From assembly GCA_946222625.1 (NCBI GenBank), contig CAMILJ010000011.1, forward strand, positions 1 through 24,642: a stretch of 24,642 nt of DNA, written 5' to 3'. How positions within the stretch are numbered: the first letter of the stretch is position 1; each line of letters begins with the position of its first letter. The notes under the pieces were generated by a model. The model was not told where the DNA came from and did no database searches. It saw only the letters and a list, made by a program, of their open reading frames with translations. Below, piece after piece: positions 16,291 through 23,964 of this stretch. This stretch comes from an uncultured Corynebacterium sp. (GTDB lineage Bacteria; Actinomycetota; Actinomycetes; Mycobacteriales; Mycobacteriaceae). The position numbers and the translations under genes are program-made.

Positions 16291-16306
16291 AGTGATTCCA
16301 TTGACA
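16291..16306. promoter_or_regulatory. Candidate GlxR (CRP-type) site
   Basis: AGTGA-TTCCAT-TGACA matches the corynebacterial cAMP-GlxR consensus TGTGA-N6-TCACA at 8 of 10 fixed positions and overlaps the -35 box of the fruK promoter. GlxR controls many carbon-metabolism genes in C. glutamicum. Binding at this site is inference. Confidence 0.3.
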
Positions 16307-16329
16307 TTCGGACATATACGGGCAATAAT
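16301..16329 (+). promoter_or_regulatory. fruK-ptsF promoter (TTGACA - 17 - AATAAT)
   Basis: A perfect -35 TTGACA (16301-16306) is followed after 17 bases by AATAAT (16324-16329). The transcript start would be near 16336, giving a leader of about 115 bases. The spacer holds TTCGGACAT, and GACAT recurs at 16303, 16311 and 16348; these are possible SugR contact points shared with the ptsI promoter on the other strand. Confidence 0.65.
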
Positions 16330-16450
16330 CAACATCAAACAACATTAATTTCACGCTGACATAGGCAATCCGCACCGAAGCACTTGTTTACGCCGCCGAG
16401 GCGCGTTTGCCCCCAAGATACGCACTCCGCGAAAGGGGACATTGTCCACG

Positions 16451-17422
16451 ATGATCCTTACATTGACCCCCAACCCGAGCATCGATGCCACCGTGTGCTT
16501 GAACGAGGAGCTCCAGCCCGGTGCCGTCCACCGCGCTGACTCTGTTTCCCGCGTTGCCGGTGGCAAAGGCGTCAACGTTACCCATGCGGTAACCCTTGCC
16601 AACGTCGAGAGCTTGGCGCTTCTTCCCGCTATGCCCACCGATCCTTTCCTGGCTCTCGCTGCCGATGCGCCAATTCCCGTGCATTCGGTGGACTCAGACA
16701 GCGCTGTCCGCATCAACACCACGCTGACTGAACCAGACGGCCGCACGACAAAGCTCAACGGCCCCGGTCCGACGCTCGATGCCTCCGTCCAGCAGGCCGT
16801 GGCCGATGCCCTCACTGAGCATTGCGCTCGCGCCGAGTGGATCGTCATGGCGGGCTCGCTGCCTCAAGGCGTTCCTGTCGACTGGTACACACAGCTCATT
16901 GGCGTTGCGCGCGCAGCCAACCCAGAGATCCGCGTAGCCGTCGATACCTCTGATGCACCCATGGTGGCTCTCGGTGACAACCTCGAAATAGCCAGCCCCG
17001 ACCTCATCAAGCCCAACGGTCTTGAGCTGGGCCAGCTTGCAGGCGTCGATGGTCAGGCCCTTGAGGCCGCCGCCGAGAACGGCGACTTCAGCGGAGTGGT
17101 TGATGCCGCGAGGGTCGTCGTCAAGCGCGGCATCCCCGAGGTTCTTGTCACCCTGGGCGGCGCTGGCGCGGTGCTGGTCACGGCCAATGAAGCATGGGCC
17201 GCTACTCCCCCACCCATCACCTTGCGCTCCACCGTGGGTGCCGGAGATTCTTCGCTCGCCGGCTATATCCTCGCCCGCCGCTCGGGTGCCTCCTACTCGG
17301 AAGCCCTGTGCCAAGCTGTGGCCTACGGTTCAGCAGCCGCAGCACTCCCGGGAACCCAAATTCCATCCCCCGAAGAACTAGATATCGAACACACGACGGT
17401 TTCGGCCGTCACCGACCTTTAG
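16451..17422 (+). CDS. fruK: FruK, 1-phosphofructokinase
   Basis: This 323-residue PfkB-family sugar kinase converts fructose-1-phosphate, the product of the fructose PTS, to fructose-1,6-bisphosphate. The substrate-binding motif GGKGVN is at 37-42. The C-terminal PfkB signature STVGAGDSSLAGY carries the catalytic Asp266 and the anion hole GAGD. The start chosen is the ATG at 16451, which gives the family-typical MILTLTPNPSID. A TTG at 16442 in the same frame is only 3 bases from the AAAGGGG at 16432-16438, while the ATG is 12 bases away, so initiation is slightly ambiguous. It ends in tandem TAG TAG and is followed after 22 bases by ptsF. No fruR gene precedes it, unlike in C. glutamicum. 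Confidence 0.94.
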   Translation: MILTLTPNPSIDATVCLNEELQPGAVHRADSVSRVAGGKGVNVTHAVTLANVESLALLPAMPTDPFLALAADAPIPVHSVDSDSAVRINTTLTEPDGRTTKLNGPGPTLDASVQQAVADALTEHCARAEWIVMAGSLPQGVPVDWYTQLIGVARAANPEIRVAVDTSDAPMVALGDNLEIASPDLIKPNGLELGQLAGVDGQALEAAAENGDFSGVVDAARVVVKRGIPEVLVTLGGAGAVLVTANEAWAATPPPITLRSTVGAGDSSLAGYILARRSGASYSEALCQAVAYGSAAAALPGTQIPSPEELDIEHTTVSAVTDL

Positions 17423-17444
17423 TAGTACTGAGGAGTACCTACCG

Positions 17445-19544
17445 ATGTCATCACAACTCATCACCACCGACCTCGTGGCGCTCGACGCCGACTTCGGTGA
17501 CAGCATCGAATCAGTCATTACCAATCTGGCCACGCTTGTTCACGACACCGGCCGCGCCACCTCCGTGGACGAGCTAGCAGGCCCAGCCATCGCGCGTGAA
17601 GCCAAAGCCGGCACCGGTGTCCCTGGTGGCGTTGCCATCCCACACTGCCGCTCTGCCGCTGTGTCTGAACCCACCCTGGCCTTCGCTCGTCTCTCGCGCG
17701 GGGTCGACTTCTCCGGCCCCGACGGGGACGCCCACCTGGTGTTCCTCATCGCCGCTCCGGAAGGCGGCGGCAAGGCCCACCTGAAGATTCTCTCGAAGCT
17801 CGCTCGCGCGCTGGTGAAGAAGGACTTCCTGGAGGCCCTGCAGACTGCGAAGACCAAAGAAGAGATCGTCTCCCTCGTCCTCGACGTTGTCAACGCAGAA
17901 AAGCCGAAGAAGAAGGCTGCGGCCAACGAATCAGCACCTGCTGCGGCGGCTGCTGCACCCGCTTCTACTGCGCCTACCTCAAACAAGGCTGAGGAAGCGA
18001 AGAAGACCCGCATCGTGGCGGTCACCGCATGCCCGACCGGAATTGCTCACACCTACATGGCTGCCGACGCCCTCGCTCAAACCGCCGAGGAACGCGACGA
18101 TGTCGAGCTCACCGTGGAGACCCAGGGTTCCTCCAACAACACCTCTGTTTCGGCACACACGATCGCGGCTGCCGACGCCGTGATTTTCGCTACCGACGTG
18201 GGTGTTCGGGACCGTGAGCGCTTCGCTGGCAAGCCGGTCATCGAATCTGGCGTCAAACGCGCCATCAATGAACCGGGCGTGATGATCGATGAGGCCATCG
18301 CCGCCTCGAAGAACCCCAACGCGCACAAGGTGGCAGGAACCGCCGGCGCGTCCTCCTCTAGCGCTGAGGAGGATGGCCAGGGTCTGGGTTGGGGCAAGCG
18401 TATCCAACAAGCCATCATGACCGGCGTTTCCTACATGGTTCCGTTTGTTGCCGCAGGCGGCCTCCTCTTGGCGCTGGGATTCCTCTTCGGCGGATATGAC
18501 ATGGCTAATGGGTGGCAGGCCATCACCACCGACTACTCGTTGACCAATCTGCCGGGCCATGACGTCATGGTCGACGGCGAAATGATGACCTTTAAGAAGG
18601 CAGGGTTCGCCCTGTACATCGGCGCCGTGCTCTTCGCCATCGGTCAGGCATCGATGGGCTTCATCGTCGCGGCGCTCTCCGGTTATATCGCTTTCGCGCT
18701 GGCAGGCCGCCCAGGCATCGCACCGGGCTTCGCGGGTGGTGCCATTGCCGTGACTCTCGGCGCTGGCTTCATCGGTGGTCTCGTCACCGGTCTCATTGCT
18801 GGCTTTGTTGCGATGTGGATTGGCAAGTGGAAGGTCCCGCGTTGGATCGGATCCCTCATGCCTGTCGTTATCATCCCGCTGCTCGCCACGATGATTACTG
18901 GCTTGCTCATGTACCTGCTTCTTGGCGCCCCGCTGGCCGCCATCATGGAAGGCCTACAGAACTGGCTGTCCTCCATGTCTGGTTCCTCCGCTGTCCTTCT
19001 GGGCATCATCCTCGGTCTCATGATGTGCTCCGACCTGGGCGGCCCGGTCAACAAGGCTGCCTACCTCTTCGCCACCGCTGGTCTGTCCACAGGTGACGAG
19101 GCCTCCATGAAGATCATGGCCGCCGTCATGGCTTCCGGTATGGTTCCCCCGATTGCCCTGTCCATCGCGACCTTTGTACGCAAGAACCTGTTCACGCCTG
19201 CGGAGCAGGAGAACGGTAAGTCCGCGTGGCTGCTGGGTCTGTCGTTCGTCTCCGAGGGTGCCATTCCGTTCGCTGCCGCGGATCCGCTGCGCGTCATTCC
19301 TTCGATGATGCTCGGTGGCGCGGTCACTGGTGCGCTGTCGATGTCCCTGGACGTCATGTCTCGCGCTCCGCACGGCGGAATCTTCGTTATCTTCGCCATC
19401 GAACCTGCGTGGGCGTACTTCGTGGCCATCCTCGCGGGCGTCATCGTGTCCACCATCGCGGTCATCGCGATGAAGCGATTCTGGCCCAACAAGACTGCTG
19501 AAGAGGCTGCCGCGAAGGCCGACATGGCTAAGGCTGCCGCCTAG
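17445..19544 (+). CDS. ptsF: PtsF, fructose-specific PTS permease EIIABC
   Basis: This 699-residue fused permease has its domains in A-B-C order. EIIA spans about 1-150, with phospho-His67 in GGVAIPHCRS. An Ala/Pro-rich linker (155-182) is followed by EIIB (about 187-285) with phospho-Cys196 in VAVTACPTGIAHTYMAADAL. A second Ser/Glu linker leads to the membrane EIIC from about 310 to 685, with many hydrophobic segments. Together with EI and HPr it imports fructose as fructose-1-phosphate, the FruK substrate encoded just upstream. GAGGAG lies 9 bases before the ATG. Typical length and no disruption are seen. It is followed after 58 bases by ptsH. Confidence 0.96.
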   Translation: MSSQLITTDLVALDADFGDSIESVITNLATLVHDTGRATSVDELAGPAIAREAKAGTGVPGGVAIPHCRSAAVSEPTLAFARLSRGVDFSGPDGDAHLVFLIAAPEGGGKAHLKILSKLARALVKKDFLEALQTAKTKEEIVSLVLDVVNAEKPKKKAAANESAPAAAAAAPASTAPTSNKAEEAKKTRIVAVTACPTGIAHTYMAADALAQTAEERDDVELTVETQGSSNNTSVSAHTIAAADAVIFATDVGVRDRERFAGKPVIESGVKRAINEPGVMIDEAIAASKNPNAHKVAGTAGASSSSAEEDGQGLGWGKRIQQAIMTGVSYMVPFVAAGGLLLALGFLFGGYDMANGWQAITTDYSLTNLPGHDVMVDGEMMTFKKAGFALYIGAVLFAIGQASMGFIVAALSGYIAFALAGRPGIAPGFAGGAIAVTLGAGFIGGLVTGLIAGFVAMWIGKWKVPRWIGSLMPVVIIPLLATMITGLLMYLLLGAPLAAIMEGLQNWLSSMSGSSAVLLGIILGLMMCSDLGGPVNKAAYLFATAGLSTGDEASMKIMAAVMASGMVPPIALSIATFVRKNLFTPAEQENGKSAWLLGLSFVSEGAIPFAAADPLRVIPSMMLGGAVTGALSMSLDVMSRAPHGGIFVIFAIEPAWAYFVAILAGVIVSTIAVIAMKRFWPNKTAEEAAAKADMAKAAA

Positions 19545-19602
19545 CCTTTAACCCGCGTACACTTGTAAGCACGAAATACCGTAATTCGAAAGGATTATCA
19601 TC

Positions 19603-19872
19603 ATGGCTTCTAAGACCGTCAAGGTTGGTTCCTCCGTCGGACTGCACGCACGTCCGGCCTCCATCATCGCCGATGCTGCCGCTGAATTTGATGAGGACAT
19701 CTTCCTCAACCTCGTTGGCGATGAGGACGAGGATGAGACTGATGCTGCTTCCTCCCTCATGATCATGGCTCTCGGCGCCGAGCAGGGCGACGAAGTCACC
19801 GTGACCTCTGAGAACGAGGCGGCTGTCGAGAAGATCGCCGGTCTCATCGAGCAGGACCTCGACGCTTCCTAA
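19603..19872 (+). CDS. ptsH: PtsH, HPr phosphocarrier protein
   Basis: This 89-residue HPr has phospho-His15 in SVGLHARPAS. The usual regulatory-serine region is present as ASSLMIMAL, but it is shifted about five residues by an acidic insertion, GDEDEDETD (39-47). HPr passes phosphate from enzyme I to all EIIA domains of the cell. AAAGGA lies about 9 bases upstream of the ATG. It is the last gene of the fruK-ptsF-ptsH set. A possible own -10 box TACACT lies at 19559-19564, which would uncouple HPr supply from fructose, as known in C. glutamicum. It is ended by the hairpin at 19894-19943. Confidence 0.96.
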   Translation: MASKTVKVGSSVGLHARPASIIADAAAEFDEDIFLNLVGDEDEDETDAASSLMIMALGAEQGDEVTVTSENEAAVEKIAGLIEQDLDAS

Positions 19873-19893
19873 AGCACTTTCGGGCCATAGAAC

Positions 19894-19943
19894 GACAAAG
19901 CTCCCGCTTCCCCTCTTGTGCTGAGGGCGGCGGGAGCTTTGTC
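19894..19943 (+). terminator. ptsH terminator
   Basis: A perfect 14-base stem, GACAAAGCTCCCGC (19894-19907) with GCGGGAGCTTTGTC (19930-19943), has a 22-base loop 21 bases after the ptsH stop. The T-rich end of the stem (CTTTGTCTTG) serves as the release tract. Confidence 0.8.
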
Positions 19944-20244
19944 TTGCCTGGTTAGCGCTAGAAAAGGAAGGTTCTAGTCATACGGTTCCCCTCAAACGGT
20001 TTTGTTGGGGGCAAAGAAACCACCTAGAGGAGCCTAGAAGGTTTGTTTGCCCCCAGAAGAGCCTTCTGACCCGAACCAAGTGAGTAGAACCATGTGTATG
20101 CGTATGCTTCATACCGCAGAGGGACCGAAGTACAAGCACCTTATGCAGATTTCTGCACACATTCACCTGGGGTTTTGCGTAAATACGCGTCCAGATGGTG
20201 CCTTTACTCCGGTCCCTTATCCTCGCTAGTCGGCGGAAGCGCCT
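19944..20244. repeat. Gene-free spacer dense in inverted repeats
   Basis: No convincing gene lies between the ptsH terminator and the end of uraA. Six inverted repeats are packed here. CTAGAA/TTCTAG is at 19958-19977. A long stem at 20006-20055 pairs TGGGGGCAAA with TTTGCCCCCA and AAACC with GGTTT across one G-G mismatch, with an inner CTAG/CTAG. CAGAAG-AGC-CTTCTG at 20054-20068 shares bases with that stem, so the two exclude each other. GTATG-CTT-CATAC is at 20102-20114, GCAGATTTCTGC at 20145-20156 and GCGTAAATACGC at 20177-20188. The long stem could end uraA transcription. The rest could be a structured RNA, a decayed mobile element or protein sites. Base usage is less coding-like than the flanks. 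Confidence 0.55.
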
Positions 20245-21525
20245 CTAATACTTCGCGCCGCGGCCCTCACCGATGGTGCCATAAAGCTTCTTCATCACTG
20301 GGTAGAGCACGATGATGCCAACCGAGCCCCAGGCAATGCCCTCAAGCGTCACGCCGAAGACGTCGAGCGTGAGGTTGCCAATGCCCGCGATGAGCGCCAC
20401 CGCCGCCGCGGTGAGGTTCACCGGGTTGTTGAAGTTGACCTTATTGTCCATCCAGATGCGCACGCCGAGCATGCCGATAAGGCCGTAGAGGACGATGCAA
20501 GCACCACCTAACACGCCCGTGGGGATGGTGAAGATCAGCGCACCGAACTTCGGGATGAAAGCCAGCGCGATAGCGGTGATAGCGGCTACCCAGTAGGCGG
20601 CCGTCGAGTAGACGCGGGTGGCGGCCATAACGCCGATGTTCTCCGCGTAGGTTGTGGTGCCGGAACCACCGAAACCACCTGCCAGGGAAGTTGCCAAACC
20701 ATCGGCAATGAGAGCGTCGCCAGCGAGATCATCAAGGTCGCGTTTGGTCATCTCAGAGACCGCCTTGACGTGGCCGACATTTTCCGCAATCAAGACGACC
20801 AACACCGGCAGCGCCGCCGCGATGGCGGAAAGGTGGAATTCCGGCGCATGGAACTGCGGGAAACCAATCCAGGCCGCTTCGCGGATGGACTCCACCGCAC
20901 CCTCACCGAGGTTGCCCGTGGCGGCCGCGAAAGCCCAGCCGACAACGACACCAATCAGAATGGACAGGCGCGACACCATGCCCCGCCCAGCGACGGTGGC
21001 CAGGATAATAACCGCCAGCGTCACCGTGGCAACCAGCGGCTGGCTCGAATAATTGGTGGCTGCATTGGGAGCCAAGTTGAGGCCGATCAGCGCAACGATG
21101 GCACCGGTGACGGCCGGCGGCATGACAGCGTCGAGGACCTTTCGGCCTGCCGCCTTCACCACGAGGCCAATGGCCACCAAGACCAGGCCAGTCACGAGGA
21201 CAGAACCTGCCTGCGCGCCAATGCCGTACTGCTGGGAGGCGCTCAACGGCGCAATAAAGGCAAAAGAAGACCCCAAGTAGGAAGGCAGGCGGTTGCGGGT
21301 AATCAGGAGGAACAGAATCGTTCCCAAGCCTGAAAACAGAAGCGTCGTGTTGACCGGGAATCCGGTCAGAGTGGGCACCAGCAGTGTCGCGCCGAACATC
21401 GCCACCACGTGCTGCATGCCGATGCCGATAGTGCGGCCCCAGCTCAATCGTTCTTCGGGTGCAACAACCGCGCCCGGCTTAATCGTCTTTCCGTCCCCGT
21501 GGACGGCCCAGCCAAAATTACTCAC
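20245..21525 (-). CDS. uraA: UraA, uracil/H+ symporter (NCS2 family)
   Basis: This 426-residue NCS2 nucleobase transporter has the family QH motif (Gln38-His39, GIGMQHVVAMFG). It also has two membrane glutamates corresponding to the uracil-binding pair of E. coli UraA (Glu248 in LIAENVGH and Glu295 in TTTYAENIGVM), with about 14 hydrophobic segments. Uracil is the most likely substrate, but xanthine relatives share the fold. The start is GTG at 21525. A minus-strand -10-like CATAAT (21539-21534) ends 8 bases before it, suggesting a leaderless transcript. It lies only 34 bases behind hflX in the same direction, so partial co-transcription is possible. An inverted repeat GAGCC/GGCTC brackets the -10 box. 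Confidence 0.93.
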   Translation of the reverse strand: MSNFGWAVHGDGKTIKPGAVVAPEERLSWGRTIGIGMQHVVAMFGATLLVPTLTGFPVNTTLLFSGLGTILFLLITRNRLPSYLGSSFAFIAPLSASQQYGIGAQAGSVLVTGLVLVAIGLVVKAAGRKVLDAVMPPAVTGAIVALIGLNLAPNAATNYSSQPLVATVTLAVIILATVAGRGMVSRLSILIGVVVGWAFAAATGNLGEGAVESIREAAWIGFPQFHAPEFHLSAIAAALPVLVVLIAENVGHVKAVSEMTKRDLDDLAGDALIADGLATSLAGGFGGSGTTTYAENIGVMAATRVYSTAAYWVAAITAIALAFIPKFGALIFTIPTGVLGGACIVLYGLIGMLGVRIWMDNKVNFNNPVNLTAAAVALIAGIGNLTLDVFGVTLEGIAWGSVGIIVLYPVMKKLYGTIGEGRGAKY

Positions 21526-21543
21526 GAGCCTTAATTATGGCTC
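21526..21543 (-). promoter_or_regulatory. uraA -10 box inside an inverted repeat
   Basis: GAGCC (21526-21530) and GGCTC (21539-21543) flank eight A/T bases that contain most of the minus-strand CATAAT -10 box. The repeat touches the GTG start. It could be an operator or a small hairpin; the regulator is unknown. Confidence 0.35.
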
Positions 21544-21559
21544 ACGCAAGCACCGAAAC

Positions 21560-23038
21560 CTAAGCGTCTTGGTCAGAAACTCGAAATTCTTTGAGTTCGG
21601 CAGCGACGGAGGCGGGCAGGCGGACGTCGACAAGCGTGCCCTCCCCCGTGTAGTCCTCGCCGCGCACGGTGCCTTGGGTGTGGATGCGATCGATCACGTC
21701 CCCGCGGGTAAACGGCACGAGGAGCTGCACGTGTTCATCCTGAGAGTTGAGGAACAGCTCCACGCGCGTGGTGAGCTCGTCAATGCCCTCCCCCGTCTTG
21801 GCGGAGACATACACAACGTTGTCCCGGTCGAGGACGTGACGCAGCTCCGCCAGCACCAGCGGATCGGCCTGGTCAATCTTATTGATCACGACGATCTCCG
21901 GCGGTGCCTCCTCACCGGTCTCCTTCACGATGTCATAGATGACCTGGTTGACGGCCTCAATCTGCTTAAGCGGGAAAGGATCCGACCCGTCCACCACGTG
22001 CAGCATCAGATCTGCTGCGAGGACCTCCTCCAAGGTGGACTTGAAGGCTTCCACCAGCTGCGTGGGCAGGTGGCGCACGAACCCAACGGTATCGGTGAAG
22101 ACGATCTGACGGCCATCGGCCAACTCGGCGCGGCGAGTGGTGGGATCCAAGGTCGCGAACAGCGCGTCCTCCACTAGCACGCCGGCGCCCGTCATTGCAT
22201 TAATGAGGGATGACTTGCCAGCGTTGGTGTAGCCGGCGATGGCGATCTGAGGGATCGTCGATGACGCACGGCGCGAACGTTTAATCTCACGTGCGGTTTT
22301 CATCGCCTTAAGCTCCTTGCGAAGCAGGGCCATCTGAGTGCGGATACGGCGACGGTCTGTCTCAATCTTGGTTTCACCGGGGCCACGCAGACCAACACCA
22401 CCGTTGGAACCAGCACGGCCACCCGCCTGGCGTGAGAGGTTTCCGCCCCAGCCACGGGTATGGGTATAGAGGTATTCCAGCTGCGCGAGCGAGACTTGGG
22501 CCTTGCCTTCCTTGGACTTGGCGTGCTGCGCAAAGATATCCAGGATGAGCATGGTGCGGTCAATGACCTTGGTGTTGAGTGCACGCTCCAAGGCAGAAAG
22601 CTGGCCGGGGGTTAGCTCGCCGTCGCACACCACGGTATCCGCGCCAGTAGCAGCCACGATATCCTTGAGCTCGTTCACTTTGCCCGAACCGATATAGGTG
22701 CCCGGATCCGGTTTATCTCGCTTCTGGTACAAGGCTTCTACGACTTCGGCTCCCGCGGTTTCCGTCAGAGCGGCGAGCTCCGCCATTGTGGCTTCAACCT
22801 CGGCCACGGTACCTTCAGTCCACACTCCCACGAGCACCACTTGCTCAAGGCGCAGCTTTCGGTACTCCACCTCGTAGCCATCGGTGGTGTCTTCCGCGCG
22901 GATGGTGGTCTCACGGTTTACTCGCCGGAAGGCATTGCGCTCCGCAAGGTCGAGATCACCGGTAGTTGGCTCCTGTGAATTGGGCGCGGGCTCACCAAAA
23001 GCCTGCGCGAGGAGATCATCATGGGTTTCTTTTGTCAT
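21560..23038 (-). CDS. hflX: HflX, ribosome-associated GTPase
   Basis: This 492-residue HflX has an N-terminal nucleotide-binding subdomain (about 60-180, with GTYIGSGKVNEL) and a coiled linker with the Gly-rich LSRQAGGRAGSNGGVGLRGPG. The GTPase domain carries G1 GYTNAGKSS (269-277), the G3 region FTDTVGFVRHLPTQL and G4 NKID, and a C-terminal domain follows. HflX splits stalled or heat-damaged 70S ribosomes. The frame is open back to 23161, but the ATG at 23038 is chosen because the residues upstream are not HflX-like and AGGGA lies 4 bases ahead. The N-terminal 40 residues are acidic, as in actinobacterial forms. It sits close to dapF, as often in actinobacteria. Confidence 0.95.
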   Translation of the reverse strand: MTKETHDDLLAQAFGEPAPNSQEPTTGDLDLAERNAFRRVNRETTIRAEDTTDGYEVEYRKLRLEQVVLVGVWTEGTVAEVEATMAELAALTETAGAEVVEALYQKRDKPDPGTYIGSGKVNELKDIVAATGADTVVCDGELTPGQLSALERALNTKVIDRTMLILDIFAQHAKSKEGKAQVSLAQLEYLYTHTRGWGGNLSRQAGGRAGSNGGVGLRGPGETKIETDRRRIRTQMALLRKELKAMKTAREIKRSRRASSTIPQIAIAGYTNAGKSSLINAMTGAGVLVEDALFATLDPTTRRAELADGRQIVFTDTVGFVRHLPTQLVEAFKSTLEEVLAADLMLHVVDGSDPFPLKQIEAVNQVIYDIVKETGEEAPPEIVVINKIDQADPLVLAELRHVLDRDNVVYVSAKTGEGIDELTTRVELFLNSQDEHVQLLVPFTRGDVIDRIHTQGTVRGEDYTGEGTLVDVRLPASVAAELKEFRVSDQDA

Positions 23039-23156
23039 ATGTTCCCTATTCTTGCACGTTGCCCTTCTCAACTGGGAATCTCCGCTTCCTGTTCCCGCAG
23101 ACTGCCGCAGCGTGGTGACGCAACAGCGCTGGTTTTTGAGTCCCCTCTGCGGCCGA

Positions 23157-23162
23157 TACAAT
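23157..23162 (+). promoter_or_regulatory. -10 box for leaderless transcript of the Gly/Cys-tailed gene
   Basis: TACAAT (23157-23162) ends 7 bases before the ATG at 23170 and overlaps the in-frame ATG at 23161, which therefore cannot be translated from this promoter. A T-rich TTTTGA at 23134-23139, 17 bases upstream, is a weak -35. Confidence 0.55.
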
Positions 23163-23169
23163 GGTGCGC

Positions 23170-23943
23170 ATGACCGTGAAAGAAACCTCCCACCCAGAGA
23201 TGCAGGCCATCGGCCTCAACTACGAGCGCTGGCAGGACGCCGTTGAGGCAGCCATTTCCACCAATCAACTGGCAGTAACCGGGGAGGTTCGCGGCGGACA
23301 ACTCATCCAGTTCGCGGATCCTTCCGGTGCGCAACTCAATATCCTTGCCGTCGAACCTTTTGCCACCTTCATTGGTTTCGAGGGCGTTACCCAGGGTTTC
23401 GCCCACGTGTCGATGATCAATGACGTCTTGGCTTTCCTAGACATCATTGATCCTTTCGGCAACGTGCTCGCGCAGGCGACGGCAAACCTGGCACAGGGCC
23501 CACTTCTCGCTGACGAAGACACCCAGCAGTGGCAGCAAGTAGAGCTCACTGCGATGGGTCTCAACGTCTCCGCATTCGACAGCACAGACGCCTACGAAGC
23601 AGCGAAGGGAAGCTACCCAGCCACGTTTGAGTCCGCGGGCGCGGACATTGTCGCGGCTGGCTCCGGCGCCGAAACCCCCACCCCGGGATGCACCTTTGCC
23701 GCACGGGTCATGGAATCCGAGTGGCGCCACAACCAGCTCACCGGTGAGCGCTTCATGCATCTGGTCATGGATGGTGCCTTCCCCTTCGATCTCTGCCTGC
23801 CCGAGAGCTTTGGAGACCTCCCTGTGAAGGATTCCGTTCTTGCGGGTTCGGCAATGCTGACCGCCTCGATCGCGCTGCCTACCGGCGGCTGCGGCGGTGA
23901 AGGCGGATGCGCCTGCGGCTCCGGCGGCTGCGGCGGTCACTAG
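23170..23943 (+). CDS. Unrecognised protein with Gly/Cys-rich C-terminal tail
   Basis: I do not recognise this 257-residue protein. It has no signal peptide or membrane segment. Residues 1-235 are acidic and look like two related alpha/beta halves, with hydrophobic strands such as GAQLNILAVEPFATFIGF and RFMHLVMDGAFPFDLCLP. The last 20 residues are TGGCGGEGGCACGSGGCGGH, with cysteines 241, 247, 249 and 254 and a final histidine. This kind of flexible tail is expected to bind a soft or transition metal. Cys174 and Cys209 add two more. The start at 23170 rests on the -10 box at 23157-23162; the ATG at 23161 would add three residues. It is divergent from hflX across 131 bases. No function is claimed. 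Confidence 0.8.
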   Translation: MTVKETSHPEMQAIGLNYERWQDAVEAAISTNQLAVTGEVRGGQLIQFADPSGAQLNILAVEPFATFIGFEGVTQGFAHVSMINDVLAFLDIIDPFGNVLAQATANLAQGPLLADEDTQQWQQVELTAMGLNVSAFDSTDAYEAAKGSYPATFESAGADIVAAGSGAETPTPGCTFAARVMESEWRHNQLTGERFMHLVMDGAFPFDLCLPESFGDLPVKDSVLAGSAMLTASIALPTGGCGGEGGCACGSGGCGGH

Positions 23944-23951
23944 ACCTTCCG

Positions 23952-23957
23952 TAGGGT
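23952..23957 (+). promoter_or_regulatory. -10 box for leaderless transcript of the small membrane protein
   Basis: TAGGGT ends 7 bases before the ATG at 23965, and no ribosome-binding site is seen in the 21-base gap after the previous gene. This is the same spacing as ahead of the upstream gene. Confidence 0.4.
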
Positions 23958-23964
23958 AGTTCAC

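Noticed and set aside
19978..20229. Short open frames of 60-73 codons on both strands in the spacer after ptsH
   Set aside because: No ribosome site, odd composition (His/Thr or Arg runs) and overlap with inverted repeats; structure is the better explanation.
21293..22177. 294-codon open frame on the plus strand
   Set aside because: It is antisense to uraA and hflX, both with clear motifs, and spans their junction with no recognisable protein features.
23039..23161. 41-residue N-terminal extension of HflX
   Set aside because: The extension would run through the divergent promoter region and has Cys/Arg-rich, non-family sequence; the ATG at 23038 has a ribosome site.
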